Source of the DNA: Conchocele bisecta
Taxonomy: Eukaryota > Mollusca > Bivalvia > Lucinida > Thyasiridae
Reading direction: 5' to 3'
NCBI GenBank assembly: GCA_029237695.1
Contig: JAQRGA010000054.1
Coordinates: 1-64,000 of the forward strand
Length of the DNA stretch: 64,000 nucleotides
How positions within the stretch are numbered: the stretch's first letter is position 1; the number at the start of each line of letters is the position of its first letter. The notes under the pieces were generated by a model. The model was not told the DNA's origin and did not search any database. It worked only from the letters and a program-made list of their open reading frames with translations. Position numbers and translations under genes: made by a program. Positions 25,867 to 37,160 of the stretch are shown here, piece by piece.

Positions 25867-25997
25867 AATTATAGGTTCTGGAAACTACTATTATGTGCCA
25901 TGTTGTAAGGCAGTCACAGTGCAATTTCAAAATTATAGGTTCTGGAAACTACTATTATGTGCCATGTTGTAAGGCAGTCACAGTGCAATTTCAAAAT
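25867..25997. repeat. 64-bp direct tandem duplication
   Basis: Two essentially identical copies of a unit starting AATTATAGGTTCTGGAAACT and ending GTGCAATTTCAAA, in direct tandem. Confidence 0.9.
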
Positions 25998-27283
25998 TAA
26001 GATTAGGATGGATTTTTTCCCTGAAAGTAGTGATTCTGAATGGTGAATACTATATATAGGCCCTGGTAAAACTTGGCTAATGCTGCGTTCACAAACATCA
26101 AAAGGATCCTTTCTCTGTCCAGGGCCCACGTTAGGTACATGCCAGTGATCTGCTGGCTGACAAAATAGACCTTGTGTCATTGTACACCAGTGTCTGTCCT
26201 CATCAGTGGGTTTTCCAGTTTGATTATAATAAAATGTGGTCATGACTGGAGAAATGGGGCTTATGGGTTTTGCGACCAGTGTAGATCCAGATCACGCTCT
26301 GTGTCCGCAGTCTAATCAGGATCTGCACTGTTCATCATTCCATCAAAGGCACACCGGTCATGCTTCTAACAAGCAATATATCAAGCTATATAAGCGATCT
26401 ATTTGATAATGAGTTACACTGGTCACAAATCCCATGAGCCCCATTTCTCACAGTTACAAATATGTTTGATGTCATTCACCAAATAAATAAATCATTGATG
26501 ATGAGACTGCATAGATTCAAGGCAGATCTGGATCTATACTGGTTACATATCCCATAAGGTTCTCTTTGTCTGTTTGCGCGCACATACTGTACATAGCATC
26601 AACCTGTCAACGCCTGGTTGATTACAGAATGTGGCTTCATTTCATTTGCTAAGTATGGTGGTGTTATCAGTTAATAGTTCTTGGTCTCATGGAAACATTT
26701 TAACTTTCTTTTTTTAAGTGACTGGAGGCTTTTGTAATCATTCTTTAAATACTATTTTTGGTTTGGTATGAATATTTGTCGTATTTTAAGTAAAAATAAT
26801 AATAGAAACTTTGACTAAAATGAATTGCATGGTTCACAAATTTAATGTAGATGGGGTCCGGAATTAATTCAATTCTCACATAATTCTCCAATAGTCACTA
26901 AAAAACAGACATGCGTATATTATAAGTTACCTGGTATGTAAAGTTGGCACAGAAATAAAATAATGGAATAAAAAAAAGTTTTAAATTAGTTTTATTGGTC
27001 TCAAATGTTTGCCAACAACAAATTTTCAAAACTTATATAAGCAAGATATGGATATTGACCAGCTTTGGTGTTATATATTCTGTATTAAATATTTTACATA
27101 AAACATGCCATGTAATTCAGAGCTCACACAAATATTTGTGTCACATTCAACATCATTCACGGAAAATATTACTTTTTTATCAAAAAAGGCATTGATAAAA
27201 AAGTGATTGTCTGATAAAGCAAGGTAATTCCAGAGATATGCCGATACGAGATAAGGAAATGTAACTATCGAGATATCTGCACA

Positions 27284-27505
27284 TTACACTGTGTACATGG
27301 TGCCGCAGAATGGAGTCTGATGACTTGTGGAATATTTCAGAATTTGTCTCCCATCAATGGCACCGATGCATGCAGGTATGGAGACTGCTGGTATAAATAG
27401 TGTTACCATTCTATTAATCAACTGCATTTGGAATACACCTTTGCGGGTATGACAGTTTTTAAATATTTTATTTTTTATGCCCCACCACGATAGTGGAGGG
27501 GGCAT
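27284..27505 (-). pseudogene. Possible PIF/Harbinger transposase fragment
   Basis: A 73-codon minus-strand frame contains PACIGAIDGRQI. It resembles the first catalytic block of Harbinger-type DDE transposases, where an IGAIDGxH-like motif is usual. Only this block is present, without the later catalytic residues, and the fragment runs into an unrelated dispersed repeat at its 5' end. The match is short and could be chance. Confidence 0.3.
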
Positions 27506-27875
27506 TTAGTGTTACCCATGTCTGTCCGTCCGTCTCGTCTGTCCTTCCGTCCGTCACCAACTTTGTAACTCGTAAAACTGTACTAGCTACAACCCTATAA
27601 CTTGGTATGTAGATTCCTTGTGATGAGTAGATGTGCAAAGTTTATTTCGATTTTTGATTCGACCTCCGGGTCATGGATTATCTCACCCTTTTCGACTTAG
27701 ATTTTCTAATTTTGGCTTGTAACTTGTAAAACTTTTAAACCGTACTAACTACAGACCTGAACCTTGGTATGTAGCTTCTTTATGATTAGTAGGTGTGCAC
27801 AGTTTATTTCAATTTTTTATTTGAACCCTGGTTCAAGGAATATTCCCCCTTTTGATTTAGAATTTTCCAATTTTT
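27476..27875. repeat. Dispersed repeat with two ~190-bp units
   Basis: It begins with ATGCCCCACCACGATAGTGG and a run of GTCCGTCCGTC. Two diverged units follow, each with CTTGGTATGTAG, TGTGCAAAGTTTATTTC-type sequence and a TTTCGACTTAGA-type end. Confidence 0.6.
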
Positions 27876-28048
27876 GTCGTGCCTGCTTTAGCAGGTCGTC
27901 GTTGTCGTCCGAAATGTCAAAAAGTTTGTACAAGTTTCTTTATCATGATATAACTTTAAAATTACTTAACGGATTACTTGAATAGTTGCACACTTGATAC
28001 ATGTAATCGTTGGGAACACCCTCATGCTGCCATTAACATGACCTTTTT

Positions 28049-30086
28049 AGCTCACCTGAGCGAAGCTCATGTGAGCTATTGTTACCGCAATGTGTCCGTC
28101 GTCCGTCGTCGTCGTCCATGAACATTTTCAAACGTCTTCTGTCTTCTCCTCGGTAACCATTGAGCCTATAGTCACCAAACTTCATGGTCATTGTCCTTAG
28201 GTAGGGGGATTACAAAATTGTTAAGATGATGTCATTACGTAATCCAAGATGGCCGCCGTCTAAAAATAGCACAAATTCTTCAAAAATCTTCTTCTCAAGA
28301 ACCGCCAACCGGATTTCGACAAAACTTGGTAGGAATGATCAATGTACAATGCTCTTTCAAAGTTGTTAAAATGGTGACCCCGGGGTCAAAAATGGGCATG
28401 GCCCGTGGGGTCGAATTGGGGTCAAATTTTATTTTTGACCGAATATGGTCATGTCGTATACCAAATTGAAGGTATCAATGAGGCAATCACTCTGGTGCAT
28501 TTTTTTGTCGAAATCGGATGGTTATGTCATCCAAGATGGCCGCCGAAAGGTCAAAAGGTCGTTCTTTTATTAGAGATTTCAAAATTCTTCTTTACATGAA
28601 CCGCTTGGCCCATGGTAGCCAAACTTAAAAGTTATGGTCCATGGGTGAAACCTTTTCAGATTTGTTAAAATGGAGGTCATCGCTAATCCAAGATGGCCGC
28701 CGTCTAAAAATAGCATAAATTCTTAAAAAATCTTCTTCTCATGAACTACTAGCCGGATTTCAACAAAACTTGGTATGAATGATCGATGTACACTGCTCTT
28801 TCAAAGTTGTTAAAATGGTGACCCCGGGGTCAAAAATGGGCATGGCCCGTGGGGTCAAATTTGTTCAAATTTTATTTTTGACCGAATATGGTCATGTTAT
28901 ATATCAAATCGAAGGTATCAACGAGGCGATCACTCTGGTACATTTTTTGTTGAAATCGGATTGTTATGTCATCCAAGATGGCCGCCGAAATGTCAAAAGG
29001 TCGTTCTTTTATTAGAGATTTCAAAATTCTTCTTCACATGAACCGCTTGGCCCATGGTTGCCAAACTTCACAGTTATGGTCCATGGGTGAAGCCTTTTCA
29101 GATTTGTTAAAATGGAGGTCATCGCTAATCCAAGATGGCCGCTGTCTAAAAATAGCATAAATTCTTAAAAAATCTTCTTCTCATGAACCGCTCTCCGGAT
29201 TTTGACGAAACTTGGTAGGAATGATTGATGTACAATGCTCTTTCAAAGTTGTTAAAATGGTGACCCCGGGGTCAAAAATGGGCGTGGCCCGTGGAGTCAA
29301 ATTTTATTTTTGACCGAATATGGTCACGTTATATATCAAATCGAAGGTATCAACGAGGCGATCACTCTGGTACATTATTTGTCGAAATCGGATTGTTATG
29401 TCATCCAAGATGGCCGCCGAAATGTCAAAAGGTCGTTCTTTTATTAGAGATTTCAAAATTCTTCTTCACATGAACCGCTTGGCCCATGGTAGCCAAACTT
29501 AAAAGTTATGGTCCATGGGTGAAGCCTTTTCAGATTTGTTAAAATGGAGGTCATCGCTAATCCAAGATGGCCGCCATTTAAAAATAGCATATATTCTTAA
29601 AAAATCTTCTCATGAACTGCTGGCCGGATTTCGACGAAACTTGGTAGGAATGATTGATTTACAATGCTCTTTCAAAGTTGTGAATATGGTGACCCTGGGG
29701 TCAAAAATGGGCGTGGCCCGTGGTGTGAAATTGGGTCAAATTTTATTTTTGACCGAATATGCTCATGTCATATATCAAATTGAAGGTATCGATGAGGCGA
29801 TTGCTCTGATGCAATATTTGTCGGAATCGGATGATTATGTCATCCATGATGGCCACCAAAAGGTCCATTTATTCAAGATTTTTAACGTCTTTTTCTCAGG
29901 AACCACATGGCAGATGCTGGACAAACTTCATAGGAAGTTAAGATCCTTGGGTGAAGCATTTTCAAATGATGACCGCCATCTAAAAATAGCACAATTTTTT
30001 TAAAACACATTAACTCAATTTCACATTCTCCTCTGGTGTTCATGGAGTCAGGTGAGCGAATTAGGGCCATCATGGCCCTCTTGTTT
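28049..30086. repeat. Composite repeat AGCTCACCTGA family, copy 3 (full length)
   Basis: It has the same head (AGCTCACCTGAGCGAAGCTC) and the same terminal hairpin (AGGGCCATCATGGCCCT, then CTTGTTT) as copy 2, again with ~411-bp internal units carrying CCAAGATGGCCGCC and GACCCCGGGGTC. Non-coding. Confidence 0.8.
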
Positions 30087-30536
30087 ATCTTCACATGTTT
30101 ACGGAAACACTTAGCATGTGACCTTGAATTTTGATTGACAAACTTCACTGACTGATTGAGACACATCTACATGTAAAGCACTATGGAGATTTGCCGACAA
30201 TACATGTTGGGTTAACTGATTCAAATGTATGGATGAAAAAAGGGAAAAACAAGAAAATGCACAGCACACAAATGCCTCTGGTGACAGATTGGCGAAACTC
30301 AGGTATTTCAGGTCTGTAGCTATTACGGTTTAAAAGTTTTATATGTTACAATGCAAAATTGCCAAATTCTAAGTCGAAAAGGGGAAGATATATCACGTCA
30401 CTCTTATGAAGCAATTATCATTGAAGTCACGTACATATTTCTATGACCTAAATCCTTAAGGACCTATACCTGATCATCGTTTGATTCAAAGATAATTGCT
30501 TTGTAAATGTGATAGAATATATGTATAACATATCTT
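30087..30536. other. Gene-free stretch
   Basis: AT-rich; nothing recognised. Confidence 0.4.
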
Positions 30537-30905
30537 TAAAATTGTGTTTTAGCACGTAATTTTTATATCTGTAAATATACAAACCAGATATCACCATAAC
30601 CAGTGCTAGCAACTTGCTTGCCCAACAGATATACCGAAAATTTGCTAATAAACCCTGCTCTGACCGATAAACAATTCGTTACCGTCACCAAGTCCGCCAT
30701 CTTGTATATAAACACCACGTGATCGGAACTGCAAGCAAGCGCTTGTAGGACCCAGATCAACTTCCTCTTTCGAGGGTCATGTTTAAGACATGAACATCGT
30801 GGCGGACTGAGCAGGGAGGTGGGCAGGGTCATAAGAAATGTTATGGTGATATCTGGTTTGTATATTTACAGATATAAAAATTACGTGTTAAAACACAATT
30901 TTAAA
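30537..30905. repeat. ~70-bp inverted repeat surrounding the left DIRS B terminus
   Basis: Arms 30537-30605 and 30837-30905 are reverse complements (AAAATTGTGTTTTA, AATTTTTATATCTGTAAATA, ACCAGATATCACCATAAC). They enclose the left terminal repeat of the DIRS element. A further direct piece of the arm is at 30920-30948. Confidence 0.75.
30649..30772. repeat. DIRS B left inverted terminal repeat
   Basis: Reverse complement of 36509-36632 with a few substitutions. Contains CACGTGATCGGAACTGCAAG. Confidence 0.85.
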
Positions 30906-31339
30906 GATCTGTTGCATATCAACCAGATATCACCATAACCAGTGCTGACTATAACTGAATGGAGGTGGGACGAAAATACGGACAAGAAACGAACCTACAC
31001 AGCTGAATAGCGTGATATAGGAACTATAAACTCACCCGCTAAACTTCAGCAAACGGTCATCAACAGGGCTTATAGCGTGAAGGCCCCGGACGACTGGTCA
31101 ATTAACGTACTTCCAGTTATAACCAGACGGTGCAAGGAGCCAGAACATCACTTAGGACGCAACTCCCTTAGCTCAGCCAAGTTTAAATAATAGTATGCGT
31201 AACGTACGACCGAACGACGAACGTAAATACAAACAAAGAAAGCTGAAGCACATAGTGTTAGGCTGCATTATACATATATGTACCGGTACGTGAAATTACC
31301 ATAATAATGGTAAAAAATGGTAAAAACGAGAACACGCAC

Positions 31340-31852
31340 CTAAGCGGATGAAACTGACCGAGAGGTGATAACCGACTGGGCAACCACTAAGGGACCCAAG
31401 GCAAACAAACCACGTGCATGTGGTAGAGTGTTCCGTAAATAAAAACGTATAAACGAGCTCTCTGAACTCCAATAACCAGCCCTTAGTACCTTATCTAAGG
31501 GGACATTATTGAGCCATGCCCATGACGTAGACAGAGCCCTAACTTCATGGGCACTGACATGGTCTTGACACGATTCCTGCTCCCCGTAGAGATTGTAAGC
31601 CAATTTAATGGTCTCTACAATCCAACGGGAAATTGTAGACGCTGACACCTCCTTTGTCCAGCTATGACGAAAGGAGATGAAGAGTCTATGGCGACCCTTC
31701 CGGATGTGAGACACCCTCCTAAGATAGGCTTTGAGGGTTCTGACAGGACAAAGCTGAATGGCACTGTCGTCTGTCTCACGAGGAAGGGCCGGGATAGTGC
31801 CACAGACGGAAGATGATTCTTGCAAGAAACCCCGGATAGGTATGCAACTCAA
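31340..31852 (-). pseudogene. DIRS B tyrosine recombinase, C-terminal catalytic part
   Basis: The frame has VRTLKAYLRR, RLFISFRHSW, then HEVRALSTSWAW and VLRAGYWSSESSFIRFYLR. The H-x-x-R box and the downstream Tyr (in RFY) correspond to the catalytic box II residues of DIRS-type tyrosine recombinases. The upstream half lies in other frames (to about 32560), interrupted by an 83-bp inverted duplication. The protein would integrate circular retrotransposon DNA without target duplication. This copy is broken. Confidence 0.75.
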
Positions 31853-31862
31853 CAGTTGACTC

Positions 31863-32146
31863 GTTTGGAACTAGAGAAGCCTAAAGTATCTTCTCCGGTT
31901 CCGAAATGGAATACTCCATTGGTGCTGGATGTCCTGTCCAAACACGCTTCGTCCGCTGTTAAGGCGTGAATCTCACTCTGCCTGCGACCAGACCTTAAGG
32001 CAATAAGAATACTGTCTTACAGGTAAGAAACTTTAACGAACATGAAGTTAAAGGTTCAAATGGGTGTTTGGACAGGACATCCAGCACCAATGGAGTATTC
32101 CATTTCGGAACCGGAGAAGATACTTTAGGCTTCTCTAGTTCCAAAC
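31863..32146. repeat. 83-bp perfect inverted repeat inside the recombinase gene
   Basis: 31863-31945 and 32064-32146 are exact reverse complements (start GTTTGGAACTAGAGAAGCC, end CTGTCCAAACAC). The copy at 32064-32146 lies in the correct orientation for the recombinase coding strand; the other replaces coding sequence further on. Confidence 0.9.
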
Positions 32147-32201
32147 TCCTGATAACATTGGATATCACAGGCTGGTTACTGTAGTCAATGTCCGAAAAAT
32201 G

Positions 32202-32560
32202 CTAAAGCGTAGTAGCAATAGCAGATCTATAGCCTTTAATTGCTACTGGCGATAGCATCCTCACCTCAAATAGGAATATCAGAAATTCAGCAAGTAAGTT
32301 TACTGAAGGACTGAACGGATCCCCTTGCCTTCCGACACACCAATACAGCCATACTTTCCACTGATACCCATATACAGAGTTGGTGGAGGTGCGTTTCGAT
32401 GAACAGACACGCTTGGTAACCTGTTCAGAAAATCCCCTCTCTTGCATGCATCGTAGCATAGTACGAATGCGTGCAGATGGAGCATAGCCGGCTTGGCATG
32501 GTACAGCCGAGACCGAGGTTGGCACAGTAGGTCGCTCCTGTGGCAGGCAGATGGGAGTGT
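32202..32560 (-). pseudogene. DIRS B tyrosine recombinase, N-terminal (SAM-like) part
   Basis: Minus-strand sequence reads GFSEQVTKRV, SSKRTSTNSVYGYQWKVW, an LLAEFLIFLF stretch and IKGYRSAIATTL, typical of the core-binding region of this recombinase family. A stop at 32202 separates it from the catalytic part. Confidence 0.65.
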
Positions 32561-32719
32561 CCAACAGAAGTGACAAGAGAAGACTGAACCACGGTTGGCC
32601 CGTCCAAAGTGGAGCAATCAACAACACCAGACACAACTCTCTGCTGATCGTGAGCATCACCCGAGACAGCAGCGGAATTGGGGGAAATGCGTAAGCTTGC
32701 ATTCCCTCCCATGACATGC

Positions 32720-33230
32720 TCAGAGTCTATCCCCAGAGCCAAGGAGTTGGGAACTGGGTAAACGTATGTCGGAAGCTGGTGGTTCAACCTGGTGGCGAAC
32801 AGATCGACATGCGGCGTCCCCAAGCAACTGAAAACGTGTTTGAGAACGCCTGCATGCAGAGTCCATTCTGAATGCACTATCGCTCTCTCGCGCGAGAGAC
32901 TGTCCGCTAGAAAATTCAGTTTCCCAGGAAGGAAACGAGCTCTCAGCGTGACGGAGTGCTTGGCACACCAGGTCAAGACCTTCATAGACAGAAGACCTAC
33001 CACTCTGACGACCTGTTTCAGCGCCAGAAACACTGCTCGCAGCTCGAGAGTATTGATATGGCAATGGCGCCAATACATCGACCATTTTCCGGACGCCACC
33101 TGGTCTTCCAGGTGGGCTCTCCAACCGGTGAGGCTGGCATCCGTAAATAGATGGATGTCCGGAACTGGTGGGTGGAGGGGGACCATGGAGTACAGAAACT
33201 CCTGATCCAGCCACTGAGAGACCGCATCCC
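32720..33230 (-). pseudogene. DIRS B RNase H domain
   Basis: The frame has IHLFTDASLTGWRAHLED, a CHINTLELRAVFLAL stretch and LNFLADSLSRE, which match the RNase H domain downstream of RT in DIRS elements (first D in FTDAS, E in LELRAV, D in LADSLSR). The middle (around 33005) looks shortened. It continues towards HVDLFATRLN, a connector usual before the recombinase. Confidence 0.7.
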
Positions 33231-33750
33231 GGAACCACTGACCGAATACAATGGTTTGGTCCCATGAGTCCGACTCCTGTGACCACCGGGACTTGGTCTC
33301 CCATTGCAGGAGGCGTTTCGCGCACGGCCCTGTGGCAGAAGCCGCGCCAACGATTCCATCTGGCCTAGCAGGCCGTGTAATGTCCTTGCTGAAGCGACAC
33401 GTGCTTGTTGCATGGACATTATCGAACTTCGGATCTGTGCAATACGAACCAAAGACGGCCCTATCAATCCTTGAGATAGGACAGAAGGAGCCGTACAAAG
33501 GCCGAATGGGAGCGCCCGAAACTGGTACACTACCACATGAAACGCGAACCGAAGGTAGCGTCTGGACCTGGGACGGATAGCTATGTGAAAGTATGCATCC
33601 TTCAGGTCCAAAGACGTGACCCAGTCCCCCTGATTCAAAGACAGTCTGACTTTGTCTAAAGTCTCCATCTCGAAGTGTGGGGACACTATCGACCTGTTCA
33701 AGTGGAAAAGGTCAATAATGGGTCTCCAACCTCCCGTCTTCTTGCGAACT
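33231..33750 (-). pseudogene. DIRS B reverse transcriptase, catalytic centre deleted
   Basis: Motif A region VTSLDLKDAYFHIAIRP and motif B region YQFRALPFGLCTAPSV are clear. The frame then jumps directly to RIAQIRSSIMSMQQ and LHGLLGQMESLARLLP, which normally lie ~80 residues later. The segment that should hold the YxDD active-site motif, present in DIRS A (YFDDWL), is absent. The RT is therefore inactive. Confidence 0.75.
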
Positions 33751-34116
33751 AGAAAAAAGCCTGCGGAAAAAGCCTGACGGGTTGTGCCGATCGGTCACCC
33801 GTTATATGGCTTGTTTCTGAAGCATGGCCTTTATCTCGATCTGGAGAACCCGAAGTTTCTCCTGGTCCAACGGGATGGTTTGCATTCGACTGAGGGGTAG
33901 TCTTCAAAGTCTGGGGAGGACACGAAACTGAATTCGATACCCACTCCGGATCACTGAACGTGTCCAAGCATAGTTATTTCCTCCCAGGCCTTGGAGAAAA
34001 ACCGAAGTTTTCCACCAGTGGGAATTTCCGGTTTGGAATGGACAACCTGGTGCCATGCTGTATGGTCAAAGGTTGCACTGATGCCTGGGAGGAGGAGTGG
34101 GCATCCCTATCTTCGA

Positions 34117-35477
34117 CTACCCTACCGTCCTCGCTTCGCCTGGCTTCGCCTGGCCAGGCTGCTTCTTAAAAGCAGGCTTAGAATTGACAAAGAAGGAGGG
34201 GCACTGCCCGTGGGCAGTGACGGAAGATACCGTAGCCACTGCATGAACAGATGGCTTAGCCTTGGTCTTAGACACATTTGGCTGAGGTACAGGCGAAGCA
34301 GCTACCAACTGCAATGACTTGTGGGCAAGATCGTCCTTGTAAGACTGAATTGTGCCTTGTAATTGCGGACCAAAGAGAGTCTTTGACTCAATGGGCTGCA
34401 CTCGCAGTGAGGATTTGACAGACTCATACAGACAAGATCTAGCCAAATACGTATCCCTCCAGCTGCAAGTCTGGTGAGTATCTCCAAAGTGTGGGACTGG
34501 GCAGTGGCCATCACCTGGAGATACTTGGTAACTTCTCGCAGCCTTTCCTCGGAAGGAGGCTCCGAAAGAGTAGACAGAATGCCGCACAGAAACAGTTCTG
34601 AATGAGAGACTGTCTGAATGCCCGCTCTTGCCAGACGCTCCCATCCCTCAAGAGTCTGAAAGGAGACCAAGTGAGATGTAGGAAGAGCGCTACCCTGCTT
34701 CACTGCTTCCCGGAATGAGGGATTAATAAGAGGCGACTCAATGAGAAGTAGAGGCTCTTGTACCTCATACGAATGAGGTTGAAAAACCTTCGGCTTGCTC
34801 AGCATGGGAAATTTACCCACTGGTAGAGCTTTTGGGAGAAAGGGCAAAGCTTTGCCCTGTTCTACTCCCTCACCTTGGATCCTGGAAGTAAGATCCTCCA
34901 GACACGTCTGCACTCTCCTACACTGAGGGAGCGCTGACGCAGGTGATGACGGCTGGTTTTCCTTGAAAAAATTCAAGGCAGAAGCGCCAACTTTGACCTT
35001 TGGTATAGGTAAAGGTGGACAAATGGCAGAACCTAACCGGTCTCTAAGCATAGAGATGGACTCCTGATATGTGGGTGGAAGTCTGTTTTCCTCCACCTCA
35101 TCCATATCAGACTCATTACCAATAGTCTCCCCTGGCTCGGGGTGTATTGTAATGGAATCCATAGTGCCGTGGTTTAGCATTGGCCCATGGCTAGCCGTGG
35201 AAGCCATGGGGCCATGCCTAGCCATGGAGGCCGATGGGCCATGGCTAGCCGCAGAGGCCGATGGGCCCTGTGTATCTATGGCTCCATGGGTGTCCATGGC
35301 TTCCTGAGAAGCCGTGGAACCCAAGCCTAGCGTAACCGTGGGGTATGAGTCTGGATCCTCTACGTCGTAGGGATCAGGATCAGGGATCGTGGCTGAGACA
35401 ACAGATGAAGGCCTGGTTTGTACAACATCTGATGTCCCACCTGCGTTGGCATGAACCAAACCTATCAACTGAGACAA
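34117..35477 (-). pseudogene. DIRS B gag-like ORF
   Basis: About 390 codons with Ser/Ala/His-Gly-Pro repeats near the N-terminus (ASHGP units at about residues 75-105), an acidic stretch, and the LPPTYQESISMLRDRLG region shared in pattern with DIRS A (LSYVESIEAIYRYL). It continues with GASALNFFKENQPS (DIRS A: GAASLNFYKNHTST). A frameshift near 34450 moves the C-terminus (SLRVQPIESKTLFGPQLQ) to another frame that ends at 34117. Presumed nucleocapsid-like function, by position only. Confidence 0.6.
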
Positions 35478-35533
35478 AGTCGTCAGTTAATTACTGGTCA
35501 GCCCGCTCAGTTCTGGCACTCGTCTACCCTGGT

Positions 35534-36034
35534 CTATTGCAGAAAACCCTGAAAAGGGAGTGCTGGACGGTGAAGACGGTGAAGACGAGCCCTAGACCTG
35601 CTGCGAGACCGAGAACGGTCTCTAGAACGACCCTGTCGATGCCTGTGGCGATACGACGACTCGTTCCTACGGCCATGTGTAGGTCTATAGCTAGACCTAT
35701 GGCGTCTATCACGCTCATGAGAGCGTGAACGACGACCATGGCTATGGTAGCTACGCGATCTATGCCTCGACAAAGAACGCCTACTACCTGCGCTAGGTGA
35801 GCGACTTCTGGAATCAGCACTGCTGAAACCACCACTATGGCTCCCGGAGGAGTTACTGTCAGTACCAGAGGTACACGGTGGAGAAAGGGTATGAGCCTTA
35901 CGCCTCCGACGTGGTGAAGTTGCCCTGTGTGAAGTAGATCTCCGGGTAGGAGATCTAACCCCCATGGCTAGCGCTGGGCCCACGGCTCCTAGGCTCATTA
36001 AGAACCTGGGGAGCAACTGCATCCGCGGAATCAC
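35534..36034 (-). pseudogene. DIRS B SR-rich segment of ORF1
   Basis: The minus-strand frame is dominated by Arg-Ser dipeptides (RSRSPSAGSRRSLSRHRSRS and similar), followed by RSRDRSRSRSRSRARL. A corresponding but shorter Ser/Arg-rich stretch is found in DIRS A at 61260-61460, supporting homology of the two ORF1 proteins. Low-complexity, so the evidence for function is positional. Confidence 0.5.
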
Positions 36035-36136
36035 CGGGTCTAACTGAGCTGGCGGCTACAGTCATGTGACCCGGGACCCTAGAGTCCTCGGCGGAGAGAC
36101 TCCTAGATGCAGCTGCCTTTTTTACCGTGGCCCTGT

Positions 36137-36300
36137 CTAGTGCTTTCTGGTGTTTAGAGCACCAGACCACTCTATACAAACCTCACATGTAGACTCCAGT
36201 GTGCAGGATCGGCAGTCTGCACAGACGGTGTAAATCCCAATTAGGGAGGAACTTCGCACACCCCCGATCCCCGGTACTAAGACACTTCCTGGAAAGGGAC
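36137..36300 (-). pseudogene. DIRS B Cys-rich ORF1 start
   Basis: The frame has VCADCRSCTLESTCEVC followed by EWSGALNT. DIRS A has a similarly spaced NCRKCCGCSPANPC then WSANTW at 62230-62300. Probably a small zinc-binding module at the start of ORF1. Confidence 0.45.
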
Positions 36301-36508
36301 ATGGTGGCACACAAAATCTACAGGAGATACAAACAAACAAACAAACAACAATACACACAATTTACAATGTACGGCCGTAAGTAACGCTATATTCGAAAGT
36401 GTGAAATATATTCAGAATATATATATTTAAATTAGCAATTGAGCAACCGTTAGGCAGTGAGAAACCTTCAGAAAACGTATATAAACTTCCCTGTCGTGAC
36501 GTACCGAA

Positions 36509-36632
36509 GAAAGAGGAAGTTGATCTGGGTCCTACAAGCGCTTGCTTGCAGTTCCGATCACGTGGTGTTTATTTACAAGATGGCGGACTTGGTGACGGAA
36601 ACAAATTGTTTATCGGTCAGAGGAGGGTTTAT
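36509..36632. repeat. DIRS B right inverted terminal repeat
   Basis: Reverse complement of 30649-30772 with a few substitutions. It contains AAGATGGCGGACTTGG and ends before a GGTCAAGGTCA satellite unit. Confidence 0.85.
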
Positions 36633-37160
36633 CCCAAGGTCAAGGTCAAATACTTAGTCTGTAAACTTAACATCAGAGAAATATTGTTATAACTTCTATT
36701 TCCTTCATCTAAGATGCTTAATATTTCACACATGCATTCCTGTAAGGCTCTACTACCATGCTGTGCCAAATCCACGACCATCCAACCCTCGCAGATCCCA
36801 AGGTCAAGGTCAAATACTTAGTCTCTTTACAAAACTTAACATCAGAGAAATATTGTTATAACTTCTATTTCCTTCATCTAAAATGCTTAATATTTGACAC
36901 ATGCATTCCTGTAAGGCTCTACTACTCTACTTCTTATTATTTCACTTGTGCATTCCTCTAAGGTTGTACTATCATGCTGTGACAAATCTACGACTGTCCA
37001 ACCCCCGCTGATCCCAAGGTCAAGGTCACATACTTAGTCTCTTTACAAAACTTATAACATCAGAGAAATATGTTATAACTTCTATTTCTTTCATTGAAAA
37101 TTCTTAATATTTCATATGCTGTGATAAATCCCCACTGATCTCGAGGTCAACATCACATAC
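36633..37160. repeat. ~185-bp tandem repeat, about three copies
   Basis: Units carry CCCAAGGTCAAGGTCA, ATACTTAGTCT, AACATCAGAGAAATATTG, TATTTCCTTCATCTAA and TGCTGTGCCAAATCCACGAC. The order of motifs matches the satellites at 2500-3665 and 13740-14115. Confidence 0.8.

Larger units (their letters stand above)
24950..27250. other. Gene-free stretch with small duplications
   Basis: No gene recognised. It contains a hairpin (25605-25668), a 64-bp direct duplication (25867-25997) and a dispersed repeat near 26240-26385 shared with 14615-14770. The rest is AT-rich and unremarkable. Confidence 0.45.
30649..36632 (-). mobile_element. DIRS B: tyrosine-recombinase retrotransposon (minus strand)
   Basis: Inverted terminal repeats of ~124 bp at 30649-30772 and 36509-36632 match with few differences (GAAAGAGGAAGTTGATCTGG and a GCGCTTGCTTGCAGTTCC segment). 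Between them on the minus strand, in order: a Cys-rich start, an SR-rich region, a gag-like ORF, reverse transcriptase, RNase H, and a tyrosine recombinase. That set of enzymes and inverted ends defines the DIRS order; there is no integrase or LTR. Several frameshifts, an RT deletion and an inverted duplication inside the recombinase make it inactive. The right end abuts a GGTCAAGGTCA satellite. Confidence 0.8.

Noticed and set aside
35345..35728. Plus-strand frames over DIRS B ORF1 and RT (also 33251-33580, 33991-34317)
   Set aside because: Antisense to recognised minus-strand retrotransposon coding sequence.
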